From NCBI GenBank assembly GCA_951812925.1, contig OX638372.1, forward strand, positions 37,322,245 to 37,386,244: 64,000 nucleotides of DNA, read 5' to 3'. Source of the DNA: Calliopum simillimum (Eukaryota; Arthropoda; Insecta; Diptera; Lauxaniidae). The notes under the pieces are model-generated. The model was not told the DNA's origin. It saw only the letters and a program-made list of their open reading frames with translations, and searched no databases. The stretch's first letter is position 1, and every line of letters begins with the position of its first letter. Positions 1 through 12,319 of this stretch are shown one piece after another. The position numbers and the translations under genes were made by a program.

Positions 1-90
1 ATAAGCAAAAGCTTCAAAATACTGCAGTGTAGGGTATTCATTTTTTGGCCAGGCCAAAAGTTACACCCTTACTAGTTTTTTTATTTAAAT
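1..90 (+). repeat. Terminal motif of a dispersed repeat, copy 1
   Basis: The segment around 21-80 (ACTGCAG, TAGGGTATT, GGCCAGGCCAAA, TACACCCTTACTA in order) recurs in reverse orientation at about 32,283-32,350 and more weakly at 19,873-19,925. Recurrence in the same order shows it is part of a dispersed repeat. The window edge cuts it, so the family cannot be assigned. Confidence 0.5.
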
Positions 91-1131
91 TATATTTGAA
101 TAAAATTTTTACAATTTCAATCCGTAATTATTGATAATAATTTTAGGCAAATATTGCAAATTGTATTGTATTTTTTCATGTGCGCACTTTTTACTTTTCT
201 ATACAACATTTTTTACAGTTTGTCTCTGTACTTTTTGAAGTTTAAACCGTATATATTACTTTCGTACCATTACTTTTTTATGAGAATTTAGTAAAATAAT
301 TGAATTACTGGAACAAACCGTAATTTTTCATGAGATTATTATCACTTTGTGCTGTTTGAAAATCAATTTTTGCCGATCATTTTTTTGCATGTAAGGTCTG
401 AGATCGCTGCAAATGGGGTATCTTACCTACCAATTCCTATATTCTTGAGAATCGAGAGAAAATTCGGAGTAATGAATCAAGAATTTTTTTTTCCCAAACA
501 CCCCTTATTACCTGTTTGGGGCATTTTATAAACTCTTTTTTGAGAATTTAGCCACAAGCATGCAAACGGTAAAGAAAGGTTTATTCGAAAAAAATGTCCC
601 ACATAGAAAAATAGTAAGGGTAATCGAAGGCGTGAACTAGTGTGTACCATTTTTAAAATATATGAATCCAAATTTCAAACTTTTCTTGTCTTCTTGTAGT
701 TTTGCATTTGGAGCCTCTTTTCTTAAAATCAGTACACTCTATATGGTTGACGACTACTATTATCGAGTCCAAATGGCGGACATTTTTTTCAAATAAATTT
801 TGTTAGTTTTCTGGACCGTTTACATGCTATGGCCAAATTCTCAAAAATGGATTTCTTAAATGTCCCAAAAGGCGCTCAAGGGAATTTGTTATTTAAGTTA
901 AAAAAATTGCGCCCTCAATCGTCAAGAATGTAGGAATTGACAGACTTTTTGGCATATCAATTTCACTCCAAAAATAGGGGAAAGACACCGCATTTGTGGT
1001 GTTATCGAAATCTCATTCAGATTTTTGTGTTACACAGTGTTATGCATACATAATTATACAATGACATCGATAAATGATATAAAAGAGGTAGATAAAGAGG
1101 AGAGTTGGTTCTGAAGATTTTAAATTAGATT
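91..1131. other. AT-rich stretch, no gene seen
   Basis: Short overlapping open frames only, none with a recognisable protein signature. No clear inverted-repeat element. I see nothing I can name here. Confidence 0.5.
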
Positions 1132-1256
1132 AAGTGCCGATTTTACAATGTTCACTTAAGCCTTAACTAGAACTTTAACTGGCACTTTAAATTTCATACA
1201 AAATTTTTATTTATCCAGAAGTTAAAGTTTAACTGAATATTGTGAAAATAGCCCCT
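1132..1256. mobile_element. Short MITE related to the one at 10,651
   Basis: The left end reads roughly AAGTGCCGATTTTACAATGT and the right end, reversed, begins GGGGCTATTTTCACAAT. Repeated TTAACTG/CAGTTAA-like words lie between them. Both ends resemble those of the larger element at 10,651-11,055, so this looks like a shorter, more decayed member of the same non-autonomous TIR family. No coding content. The exact ends and the target duplication are not resolved. Confidence 0.5.
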
Positions 1257-3089
1257 CAGGTCTTAAATTCATTTTGATAATTTTTTTTAAGAAAAATCAT
1301 CTTTTTTCGCGCAGAATTAAATTTAAAACAAACAAAATTATTAAATGAAATAAAATTTTAAAATTCTAACGAATTCAAAATTTCCATTCTGCACCATTTT
1401 TTTCATTTTTGACTATTTTATATATAACTTGGGACTATTAAAATTGATCAATTAGAAAATTTTGTACAAATTTCTTAAAAATTTACAAACAGAAAAAAAT
1501 TCATAATTCTTGTCTTGAACTATGAATATACACTAATAATAATGGTTGTGTTATTTAAAAATTCTACTTAAAAACATTAAGCACCAATAATCTGTCTAAT
1601 GTTTTGGTAAAACAATTTTCTCCAACAAATACATAAATAGCTAGAGTCCTTAAAATCTCAACACTTACATTTTTGTAATTTTGACTTAAAGCTTGTTAAT
1701 ATAACAAACAAAATTCGAAAATTTTGCTGGATATTCGTATGCACCAACCAAATTGTACATATGCCAGGTATATTTTTTCGTTGATTTTTTGTTAGGTTTT
1801 CTTATTTCATTCGATTATATAAAATTTAAATTTTTAATGAATAAACGGATCGTGAAATTTGAAATTTACATTCAACATATGAATCCAATAGTTAAGAGCA
1901 CAACATTAGCAGCAACAGCAGCACCGAAAACAACACGAATAGTGACGCAAATAATGAACCAAATTAACCGATATATATTTTTGTATCACTATATAGTGTA
2001 CAAAATATATAGGTTTTATTAATATGCGCACACGCGATATTTGTTTTTTGTTGTTGTATTATTATTTTCGTATTAATTTCGGATGTTTTTAAAACCAGAA
2101 AACAAGTCCAAGAAAAGAAACTCTCACTCCGTACGGCTGCTTGGCCAAAAACACAATGCCAAGAAATTGCGACAAAATGCGAATTTTAAACAAAAATTAA
2201 TTTAACGATTTCTTAAAGATATGACTGCTGAGACGGGACGATCAAATCAATAAATAAATTTTCTATAACTAATTTTTCAGCGATTTTTTGTTTTGTTGTT
2301 TTTTTTTTTTATTTGATTTTATTGCCTTCTTTTTGTTTTAACTGTGATTTCATTTTTTATTTTTTTATATTTTGGTACTTTAAATCAGGAAAGCACTCGA
2401 GATACGCGTTTAAATTAGCCAAGATAAGCAAAAATATCGCGCACGCTGCCGCTTTTCGCAAATATACGAGAGTATCAGTGTGTGAGTGTGGGAAAATACA
2501 CATAATGAAATTAATTTAAGTACAATACGAGTTTTTAAAGTTTAATCCTAAGAAATAAAATTATGATTAACGAAGTATACAAGAATTATTGAGGAAACGT
2601 TATGTATTATCTTGAAAAAGAAACCATAGTAAGCATTCAATAATTCGACAAATAAAAGAAACATTTTCCAAAGAGATAAATTGACTGGTAGATGAAAAAC
2701 ATTCGTAGGCGTGAAATATGAACCTCATGAAACACTGTCAAATTTCAAAAACTTGATTTCTGTAATTCATGCATTCAAGAAATCAAATCTTTTGATAAAT
2801 TCTTATGACTAAAAATCTGTTTGTTGTGATAAGTGTATGTCTAATTGCCTTAAACGTACTGACAAATCAACTCAAATTAAAATTTTCAATGTTCATGGTC
2901 GCATCCAAAAGACAAAGCAAATTGAAATCTATTGAACTATCATTTTCATCTCCAACATGATACACCGTCCGACACCATTTTGCACAACTGGAAAAAACCA
3001 ATATATTCTAAAAATATGGCTTAAAATAAGTTATACGTGTGTTCTCGATTTTCCGATCAGAGGTATTTCATGTCTTCTAAAGTCTTATA
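1257..3089. other. AT-rich stretch with a short CAG/CAA-rich segment
   Basis: No supported gene. Around 1,895-1,960 there is a small GC-richer CAG/CAA-type stretch and at 2,120-2,160 another, which could be leader-like sequence, but there is no splice or start context strong enough to call an exon. The remainder is low-complexity AT. Confidence 0.4.
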
Positions 3090-3890
3090 CAAGATATTGA
3101 GGGGAATGTTTTTGTGGAAAGTTTTAACCCTCTACATCCCCCACAAATGGGTGATTTTTGACCATTTCTCAAAAAGGTACAAAAATTACCCCTTAAACGG
3201 GAGAGTAATGGATCAATATGTACCACAGAAATATTTGCTATAAAATTTCACTTTTAGTTGCCGAACACGAAAAAATCGAAACTTTACCGTGAAGGCCAAA
3301 AAATAGTTAATATTAATAAAGACTTCACACATGTTATGTTTTAAGCATTTCTTGACTTTGGTGATACCTAATGAAATTTTCAGTAGAATGGGGATGAAAT
3401 TCTTTAACCCATTATAACTATTTTTTTTTTTTTTTGGGAAAAATCACACAGAAAACATTTTTTAAACATATTAACCCATTGTATGCTATTTTTGTGGGTC
3501 TTTTTGACCTCTTTTCCCAAAAACGGGCAATAATGGGTTAAAATATTACTTGAAATACTCTACAAAAAATTTCATTAGGGGTCACCAAAGTCAAGAAATG
3601 CTTTAAACTTAAGAATACTACGTAAAAAAAATTTATTATCATGAAATGTGTGTGGTCTTTTTTGATATTGACGAATTTTTGGCCTGCGCGGTGAGTTTTC
3701 GACTTTATAATGTTCGTCAACTATTAGCGAAATTTTATAGCAAATATTTCTGTTGATCCATTATTCCGCCGTTTAAGGGGTAATTTTTGTACCTTTTTGA
3801 GAAATGGTCAAAAATTACCTATTTGTGGGGCATGTTGAGGGTTAAGGTTTATACAAAAATATTCTTCGTAATGTTCTGCATAAATTTCTT
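3090..3890. mobile_element. Foldback (long inverted repeat) element with AACCCATTATA core
   Basis: The left arm (about 3,110-3,420) and right arm (about 3,540-3,880) are inverted copies of each other: TTAACCCTCTACAT, ATTTTTGACCATTTCTCAA, AAAAATTACCCCTTAAACGG and CAGAAATATTTGCTATAAAA all recur reversed on the right. The centre holds AACCCATTATA...AATGGGTTA cores (3,409-3,541), which also appear in the foldbacks at 4,910 and 28,250. It directly abuts the 5' leader of the DD37E transposon at about 3,888, so it may have landed in that element's left end. No coding capacity. Confidence 0.75.
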
Positions 3891-4909
3891 TGATCTAGTT
3901 ATCTTTGAAATATATGTCAGTTATTAGTTTTAATGACAAAAATGTTGATTTGTTGTGAGTTTGATCAAAATGAGTGAAGAAAAAGAAGTGCGTCTTAAAA
4001 TTATTAAAAATTTTCAAAAACATCCAAATTGGCCAAAGAATTGAAGGTCTGCCGTCAAACTGTTTCCAATGTTATTAAACAGTTTCAGGAGAATTTGACC
4101 ATCGATAAGAAACCTGTTTCGGGAAGAAAACAAGGACCACATGATATTGGGAAAGCCAAGAAAACTTAAAGCATATTGAAAAGATCTCCAAGCACATCTG
4201 CTAGAAAAGCTGCCCGGCTACCCCAGTGCTCTGACTATTTGGTGCGAAAAGTTAAAGCCAATGCAGGTTTGAAAACATACAAAGTCTAAAAAGTTCCAGA
4301 CAGGATCGCTGCAAAAAATTAAGAAGCCAAAAGTAGGGCTCGGAAATTAAAATCGTATTTCATACAAAAATATTCATGTTGTATAATGGACGACGAAACG
4401 TATGTAATGGCAGATTTTACGCAGCTTCCGGATCAAAATTTGTATGTTGCTGATGCCCGAGGAAATGTTAAAGAACAATTTAGAATCCAAAAGCAGTCAA
4501 AATTTCCAAAAAAATTCCTGGTATGGCAAGCTATATGCAGTTGCGGCAAAAGAAGCAAGTGATTTGTTACAGTGGGCTTTGTAAACACCGAAATATACAT
4601 CAAAGAATGTTTGAAAAAAAGACTTCTTCCTTTCATAAAATAGCACAATGTGTCCACATATTTTTGGCCCGATTTGGCATCATGTCACTACGGCAAGAAA
4701 GCTCTGGAGTGGTACCAAAATAATAACATAGTTTTTGTACCAAGAGAGGCCAATCCTCCAATTGTCCGGAGCTAAGACCAGTGGAGCGATATTTGGCTCT
4801 TCTACAAACAAAACTAAAGAGCACAAAAAAGTTGTCCCAAAATATCGAAGATTTTAAAAGGAGATGGACAAACTGTTCAAAAAAGGTGTCTGAAACAACT
4901 ATCAAATCT
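3888..4909 (+). pseudogene. DD37E-type Tc1/mariner transposase relic, copy 1
   Basis: Leader and start match the copy at 61,546 almost base for base (ATGAGTGAAGAAAAAGAAGT at 3,970). Decayed frames carry an N-terminal helix-turn-helix region, an MDDETYV box (first catalytic Asp, near 4,390), a DLASCHYG box (second Asp, 4,671-4,673) and an RPVERY-type box (Glu, 4,784-4,786). The Asp-Glu distance is 113 bp; one missing base near 4,755 relative to the third copy explains the departure from 37 codons. There are several stops and frameshifts. The left TIR is not seen, and the 3' end is cut at 4,909 by the next foldback. It cannot encode transposase but retains the first catalytic region that the 61.5 kb copy has lost. 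Confidence 0.85.
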
Positions 4910-5468
4910 AAATATTTAGTCAACGACGGTTCCCAACGTCCGGACGGTTTTTTTTTTCGGTGCCCCCTAGTAAAATTTTTTAAAAATATTTTTGGAAATT
5001 TTTTTTTACCTAACTTTATGTAGAATCAAGCATGGAACAATATTTTAGAACATCTTAACCCATTATAAGCAAGTTTTTGGAAAAAGGGGTCGAAAAGACC
5101 ATTAAAACGCGTTATAATGGGTTAAGATGTTCTAAAATATTGTTCCATACTTGATTCTACATTAAGTGATGTGAACATCTTAACCCATTATATCGCGTTT
5201 TTAAGGGTCTTTTCGACCCCTTTTCCAAAAACTTGTTTATAATGGGTTAAAATGTTCTAAAATATTATTCCATGCTTGATTCTACATTTAGTTATGTGAA
5301 CATCTTAACCCATTGTATCCCGTTTTTAAGGGTCTTTTTGACCCCTTTTTCAAAAACTTGTTTATAATGGGTTAAAAAAAATTCCCAAAATATTCTAAAA
5401 AAAATTTTACTAGGGGGCACCAAAAAAAAACCGTCCGGACGTTGGGAACCGTCGTTGACTAAATATTT
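4910..5468. mobile_element. Foldback MITE with ~95 bp TIRs and tandem AACCCATTATA cores
   Basis: The arms at 4,910-5,005 and 5,375-5,468 are near-perfect inverted copies (for example GTCAACGACGGTTCCCAACG, then GTCCGGACGG, then GGTGCCCCCTAGTAAAATTT). TAAATATTTA stands at both outer ends (4,909-4,918 and 5,460-5,469); as a palindrome it could be TIR or target duplication. The interior has three copies of a roughly 70 bp unit starting AACCCATTATA and ending TATAATGGGTT, separated by TTCTAAAATATTGTTCCAT-like spacers. It terminates the transposon relic on its left, so it probably inserted into it, with loss of the 3' part. Confidence 0.8.
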
Positions 5469-7876
5469 ACGTCCGATTTCGTGATATTTTTTGATAATAA
5501 AAATCAAAAATTCGTTTTTCATGAATGAAAATAATGTTGTAGCCCAAAAAAAATGGTACCACTGGATTTGTCAGAAAAAATCCTAACAAAATATACATTT
5601 CAAATTTTTCCAAGATTTTTTCTGTTCAATTGTGGAGTGCTCAAACAGGCGATTTGGAAAAATTTCGACTTTTTGGAGCTAAAAAGTTCACTTAACGCCA
5701 AAAATGGACATCTAATCAGAAAACTGATGATGCCATTCGATTTTACGAGAAAAAATACACAAGAATCCATGTCTTGGATTTCAGTTTTCGACCTACTACG
5801 AAGCTGAGAATTGATTCACTTCGGACCTATGAGCATGCAACCTTCAAAAATATATCGACACCACTTCCCGTCATCTCTCAGAGCTAGGGTGGCGACAATC
5901 TTCGTGTCGATAGTTAAACTTTACAATTCTGCCGGTTGCAGAACTTTGGCTTTAAAAAGTCTATCAAATTTGAAATTGTGCAAAGTACTTATGTATCTCA
6001 GTAAAAGCAGCATTACCAACAGACTTCTGCGAGATGATGAGCTCTTGCTTTAGCTATTATAAGTAAGTATTTTGAATCTAACAGTGTGCAGATATGTTCC
6101 AATTTAACTTCTGGAGCTAAAAACAATAATTCCAACAACACAGTATTCAAAGTTCAAGTTTCATACTAAATTTCTGCTTGAAATAATGAAAATATTACTT
6201 CTTTCAATTATGATACAAAATAACCGGAATTTTGAAATATTAAACTTAATATTTCATCATTGCATTGATAAGATAAAATAGGGGAATAATTTTGTGTTGT
6301 CATTTCAATATTTATATGGAAAGTGTTGCTAACCAGCAGCGGCAAAAAAAATTGGCAAATTCTTTTGATTTTGATAAACAACATTGGCGTAATTGCGGAA
6401 TTTCCAGAAAAAGTGGATGAAAAGAAAAATCATTTTTTTTTTTTCACACTGTACGTTTTTTTTTATTCATTCAGAACAGAAAGAAAACCTGATTAACGAA
6501 GGTACCTATCAATAAAGCAATAAAATTCAGTTTCTTACAATTAATCACCATAAACGTAACTTCATAATAGTTATCGGAAAGAATATCAGCAATAACAACA
6601 ATCGATAATCAACAATCGGCAAATATGGGCGATTGTGTGACATTGTTAATCGTCAACAATTGTGATTTCATTTGGTAATAAATGTCCAAATCAATTATAA
6701 TTACTGAATATGGCTGTGATAGGTACCACAAACGCGTTGCGATCAATGAAATAACGCGTCACACTTGTTATTTAGAGGGAATATGGGAAAAATGTTTTCG
6801 TTTTTTGTTTTGTTTTCATTCAGTGATAACATTATTGTGATTGTGCCGTTTTATCAAGGAACTTGTGAGCAACTACTTAACTGTCGCGTTGTTGACTTTT
6901 CTATTTGGGATCTTCAGGTTTAAATTGTGGGCGGCAGGCAGTTGAAAGATTTATGCATCGTACATAGTGACGATATATCGGAGGCGATTTGCATGGAAAG
7001 TTTTTCCTTTTGGAATTGGTGCCACGGCCACTTTTCGTGTATAAATTTCACTTTTTTCATGTGTACTATGTTGCTTGCGGATTTTTTTTATTTTTTTATT
7101 TACACAAATCAATAGTCTAATCTTGGCATCACCATATATCTGATCCTCGTGGGAAAATAACTTCTATGCGATATCATTTTAAGCGTTACATATAAATTTA
7201 CAAATATTTGTACCTGTATGTGGTATGCTTAGTTTTTGTGTTAGTACAATATTTAATATAAAAATATTTCATACAGAATATACCATATTTAACGTTCAAA
7301 ACGTTATTGATTTGACCGAAGATGATCTTTCAGAGAAAGAATTTTTCAAAATAAGGAATATCTACAATGTTCTATTCGGGTCTGTCGATATTTATTAGAG
7401 TAATTCATGAGGTCTTATAAAGTCGTATATTACATCATATCACTCTATGATAAAATAAGCGATTTAAAAAACTTTACAACATTATCTCGATATACCTTGT
7501 GAATCACCTTATTTCTGCTTTTTTTTAAATAATGGTAAAAATATGTACATATAAAACGCCAAATGCGTTTTAATTATAAAAATCTATAGATTTTATCATT
7601 TCTTGTACTTTTAATTATTGTATTACTTCAACTCTATATATTGAGACAACTTCGAATAAATAATTAAAAGAAATAACTTTGAGGGAAAATAACTGACTGA
7701 TATCACTTTCTACGATTGTAGTACCTATCAATGTTAGGGTGGAATGAAACTAGAAAAAAAATGTTCATGTGAAAGCTAAAATATTCTTTGAATAAATATG
7801 ATTTGGGTAGCAGTTTTGCAAGAAAGTTTTTTTTAACGAATGATATATTCTTGAAATAAGTATATTTTTTGAGATA
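5469..7876. other. Unassigned stretch
   Basis: Open frames at 5,553-5,807 and 5,811-6,053 have somewhat balanced base composition but match nothing I know and lack good start or splice context. 6,560-6,680 contains ATCGATAATC-type words. I cannot name anything here. Confidence 0.4.
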
Positions 7877-7878
7877 TA

Positions 7879-9186
7879 CGAGGGGCACTACTTATATTTC
7901 GGGAACTGGCAACACTAATGGTAGCTAAAATCTGACAACACCATAATAAAGTTTGACATGTTTTAGCATAAACGTACTCACAACGTTTTGATGTACAAGT
8001 GCTATTTGTTTTGTTTCCATTGAGTTAAGAAAATCAATTTGGCAAAAAAATTTAAATTTCAAGAAAAGGTTTTCGTTGGATTATTTTTCACAACTTTCGA
8101 CGTAAATTATGGTAACAAGAATGTTTCGATGAACTTAGTCCTTAGTATGGCGATGAAGCACCATCAAAAATCACAGTATATGGGTGGTATAGTGAATTTA
8201 ATTGTGAAGGTAGTCCAAAATCGGTTGTTGTGCTACTAAACATCGATGCAGTGCATGAACTGATAATAAAAAATCGTCATGTGGCAAATTGTGAGTTAGA
8301 GGCATCCTTGCACATTAGTTCCACTCCAATACATTCGATTTTGCATGAACACTTAAGTAGTTGTAAAAAACGTTGGAAACCCCATTATTTATCAATCGCT
8401 CAAAAAAAGGCTTGCATCGTTTGCCGTAAGGAAATTATTAAAAAATTCGACCGTGGTACTTCAAAAGACGTGTATAAGATCGTGACAGGATATATGCCTA
8501 TGAGCCAGGAACAAAACAGCAATCGACCGTGTGGGTATTCTAAGACGAGCTAGATCCAACAAAAGTTGTTCATGAGAGAAACAAATGGTCGCCTGTTTCT
8601 TCGGCCGAATGGGTCATGTGGGCACTGTTCCGCTTGAGCATCGTAAGACGGTCAATTCTGAGTGGTACACGACCATTTGTTTGCCGGAAGTCTTCGGAGA
8701 AACTCGCAAAACCAACCCCTGAAGACGAATCATTCCCCATCATGACAATGCGAGCTCTCACACATCTCGTGAAACAGGTGAATTTTTGAGCAGTCGAACA
8801 TCGAATTGATAACTCATCCTCCGTACAGTCCTGATTTGGCATCCAATGACTTCTACTTGTTCCCGAACATCAAAGGTAAACTACGTGGTTAACGATTTAT
8901 GAGCGCCGAAGAAACAGTTGAAGCTTTCAAAAAACATGTTTTGGAGGTGTCTCAAGAGGAATAGGAAAACTGCTATGACAAATGGTTTGAACGAATGCAA
9001 AAGTGTATTGATCATCAAGAGGAATATTTTGAAAAACAATAAAGCCATTTTCAATGAAAAATGTTTGTTATTCTTTGCTGTTCCGCCCCATTAAAAAACA
9101 CAAAATTTTTTATGAACAGTAAATATTATTCATTTTCAACTGTTATTTCTTTCAAAATAGACAGCGAAATAAAAGTAAGTACGTGA
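7879..9186 (+). pseudogene. mariner transposase relic
   Basis: Begins just after a TA (7,877-7,878) with CGAGGGGCACTACTTATATT; a decayed inverted copy of this end lies at about 9,164-9,185. Internal frames show mariner-family blocks in order: an N-terminal domain from about 8,040, IIKKFDRGTSKDVYKIVTG near 8,430-8,490, VNSEWYTTICLPEVFGE near 8,655-8,700, HHDNASSHTS (second catalytic Asp, GAT/GAC at 8,744), and SPDLASNDFY (third Asp, about 8,833). The segment normally following VTG with the first catalytic Asp (GDESW) is missing, and several stops occur. mariner uses a DD34D triad and cut-and-paste transposition into TA. This copy is dead. Subfamily not assigned. Confidence 0.85.
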
Positions 9187-10114
9187 AAAAATAGTTAAAA
9201 CTTTTCAAAAAAATCCATTGTGGATTTTCAAAAACATAGCAACAGATCTCAAGGTTCATTGTCACGCTGTTTCAAAAGCCATTAAACAGTATAAAGAAGA
9301 CTTATACATTGCACGAGAACCTGGATCAGGAAGAGAAAAGGTCCAAAGTAAGGCAAAAGATGTCGAACAACTCTTTCGAAGAGCTCCGAACACTTCTGTC
9401 AGAAAAGCAGCTCGTGTAGTTAAATGCTCTGATTTTTTTGTATGCAGAACCAAAGCTAATGCTGGGCTGAAGTCGCATAAAGTTCAGAAAGTTGCAGATC
9501 GCAATGCGTTCAAGAATTTAGAAGCAAAAAAACGAGCTGGAAAATTGAGGTCTAATTTTATTATTTTTACGTGCTGTGTGATGGATGATGAAACCTATGT
9601 TCTGGCAGACTTTTTACAACTTCTGGGTCAAGATTTTTATGTGGCTGATGGACGAAGTAATATTCAAGAACAATACCCGACAGAAAAGCAAACAAAATTC
9701 CCGAAAAAGTTTCTTGTGTGGCAAGCCACTTGGAGTTGTGTCAAATGAAGCCAAGCATTTGTGACATCATTAACTACAAATACAGAAATGTATATTAAAG
9801 AGTGTCTTCAAAAACGGCTTTTACTTTTTCTAAAACAGCACAGAGTGCCTACATATTTCTGGCGCGATTTAGCATCATGCCACCATGGAGAAAAGGCCCT
9901 CGAGTGGTATGCAAATAATAATGTAAATTTTGTACCACGGGAGGCAAGCCCACCCAACAGTCCAGAACTCCGGCCTGTGGAGAGATATTGGGCGCTTGTG
10001 AATAGAGAATTGAAGAACACAGGAAAGTTATCCCAGGACATGTCTGACTTCAAGCGTAAATGGACCGGCTCTTCCAAAAAGGTAAATGACAGGATTCCCG
10101 GAAAAGGTGGATAG
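9187..10114 (+). pseudogene. DD37E-type Tc1/mariner transposase, copy 2, nearly open
   Basis: One reading frame runs from about 9,187 to 10,114 (about 309 codons) with a single TGA at 9,746-9,748, consistent with a CGA-to-TGA change because other copies have Arg there. Domains: N-terminal helix-turn-helix (9,190-9,440), a linker ending in VRKAARVVKCSD, MDDETYV (catalytic Asp codon 9,587), FWRDLASCHHG (Asp codon 9,866) and ELRPVERYW (Glu codon 9,980). Exactly 37 residues separate the last Asp and Glu, the DD37E spacing known from some insect Tc1/mariner elements. The start is truncated by the adjacent mariner relic and no TIR was found. It is the same family as copies 1 and 3 but clearly diverged, so a separate subfamily. 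Not functional as it stands. Confidence 0.85.
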
Positions 10115-10650
10115 ATTTATAAATTCCGATTAATATTTTAATATTCCAATATTTTAATGTTAAATATATTAATAAATTCACACATTTTTAAGAATTTTTA
10201 AATTGAACGGTTTAAGGTTTATTTAAATTTATGTATGTTATATGTATGCATAGATCAAATTTAAAAAAGAAAAAAATTAAATAAGGGAAACCAGATGAGT
10301 AAAATTTCGAAAAAAAAACATTCTTCACAACACCCTAGCCTAAATGCTATACATATTAGAAAAAAAACTTAGTACTCATTAGAGATAAAATCTTTAAGAA
10401 CCTTGACAGAGGCTCGTGTACAGAAATCAATAATAAATATTTAAATTGTAGTGTGTGGTATATTCACACATATGTACGTACCTATGTCTCTAAAAGTAGG
10501 AAGTTGAAAAAAATCTTATCACACGATAGATTGCCTCTTGTATGTTCGAATGATTTAATCAAAAAATGTTCACACTTCACGCTACATTTTGGAAAGGTTC
10601 TTTTGGTAACATTAATATTTAAACTTTTAAATATATAAAATAATATGATT
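10115..10650. other. AT-rich stretch
   Basis: The 3' flank of the transposase relic followed by low-complexity AT. No gene or clear repeat structure seen. Confidence 0.4.
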
Positions 10651-11055
10651 AAGGGCCGTTTTCACAATGTCCAGTTAACGTTTAACTGAAACTTTAACAG
10701 TAAGTTTGAATAAAATTGTTTTCTCAATGTAAAGTAATTTATTAACTGACGGAAAATAAACTCTAACGTTCAGTTAACTTAACTGGCACAATTTCTTCAG
10801 TTAAAATTTAACTGGCAGATTGAAATAAATTCAAATATTTTTTTGAAATTCATATGAAAGCATTTGAAATGTTTACATTTTTTGAAAACATTTTAAGGGG
10901 AAATTTGTTATTTATTCACAATATATATTTAACCATAAGTTAAAAAATGGAATTTATTGAAATCCAAATAATTTAACGGAAAGTTTATACCCATAGCTTC
11001 CGTTAGTAAGCTTTAGTTTAAAAATATCTTAACTGTACATTGTGAAACCGGCCCT
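10651..11055. mobile_element. TIR MITE with AAGGGCC ends
   Basis: Left end AAGGGCCGTTTTCACAATGT, right end reversed AAGGGCCGGTTTCACAATGT, 19 of 20 bases identical. TTAACTG/CAGTTAA words recur in the subterminal regions. No open frame of note. GGGCC-type ends resemble PIF/Harbinger MITEs, but I could not define a matching TTA/TAA duplication, so the superfamily is tentative. Related to 1,132-1,256. Confidence 0.75.
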
Positions 11056-11613
11056 TAGTAGTTGAGTTACATTACTTTTAAGAACATTTTACTTTTATGA
11101 CTCATTAGACTCAATAATTCTTTGGTTTTAGCTCACAGCGATTAATTATTATTATAGTCACTCAAGAACTATGCACAAAAAAAAAAAAAACAAAGAACTA
11201 ACTGATGATAAAGCATTTTTTTTTATTACACCAGTCCCACCTTTTTTTAAAATTTTCACTTAATGGATTTTGCAGGGTATCAAATGAAAGCAAAATGTTA
11301 AGTGACAATACATAACTGGAATGTACAAGTACAAGTACACTGCAATCAAACGATCTTAAAATAAAAAAAATATATGACTAGAAGATACGAATTCCAGGGT
11401 GTACATACTGGTAATAAAATTACTATGGAAAATATTTAAGTTTTTATTCCGGACTCGTTGAGCTGTTTAATTTAAAAATTCATTAACATTTTGGACTTAA
11501 CAGAAAAATTTTAAGCTTCAAAGCATTGTTCGAATTATTGATAAGTATTTTAATTTCATTAGGTATAAAAAATTTAAAAATTTACAGAATTATTTAATTC
11601 ATTTCATTTGACA
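11056..11613. other. AT-rich stretch
   Basis: Low-complexity AT with poly-A and poly-T runs. No gene or repeat structure recognised. Confidence 0.4.
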
Positions 11614-12319
11614 ACATATCGATACCTTAGAGCGCTATAGTCCAACTCTATTTTTCTAATTGTTGGGAAATGCAAAAAGAAGATTTCAAACAGTGGTTCT
11701 TTAGAATTGGCTGCTATTTTGATATAACGATATATGCAATATTTTTACCTATAGTATATTTTAACATAATTTAATGTTTTTAACCAATTTTATTAATTTC
11801 TAACGAAATCCCAGCCAATTTATAGTATGTCATTACTTTTGCCCTTATATAGAATTCCACTACTATTGAAATAAACGACGTATTTAGTACATTTTTTGAA
11901 TTTTTTCCACTAAAATGTCGTAATAAGTCATGAAACGCGTAGAAAACACGAAAAAACCAATTTTTTTTTTTTTTTTTTTTTTTTTGAATTTTTGGTTCCA
12001 ACAACAGTGGAGCCTTGGGTGAAACCAAATTTGTTCAATAAAATGTCGCAAAAAGTCATGAAACGCGAAGAAAACGCGAAAAAACGATGGGGTTTTTTTT
12101 TAAAAATGTGACTTATTTGAATATTTAGTGGAGATAGTACAGTAGCGCTTTTGAAAAAATTACGGTTTGGAGATAGGATTTTTTTTAATTTTCAAATATT
12201 TTGGTGCTTTAGTGGTATTTTGACATCACACAGTTTTCCACACGGTAAAGAAGCTCAAAATGTTGCCATATCTGCAAAAATCTCAAAATCGCAAAATGTG
12301 GAGATAGGACTCGATATGT
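11614..12319. mobile_element. 0.7 kb TIR element (CATATCGATACC family), copy 1
   Basis: Matches the element at 36,473-37,180 over its full length, in the opposite orientation relative to shared interior blocks (for example CATGAAACGCG, TAGAATTCCACTACTA, GTCATTACTTTTGCCCTTAT). The left TIR reads ACATATCGATACCTTAGAGC then GCTATAGTCC. The right TIR has lost about 15 bases internally (ACATATCGAGTCCTATCTCC when reversed). Contains a 29-base T run at about 11,960-11,988. No coding capacity. Confidence 0.8.

Noticed and set aside
5553..6053. Two adjacent open frames of about 80 residues
   Set aside because: Somewhat balanced composition, but no start context, splice join or known family; not enough to call a gene.
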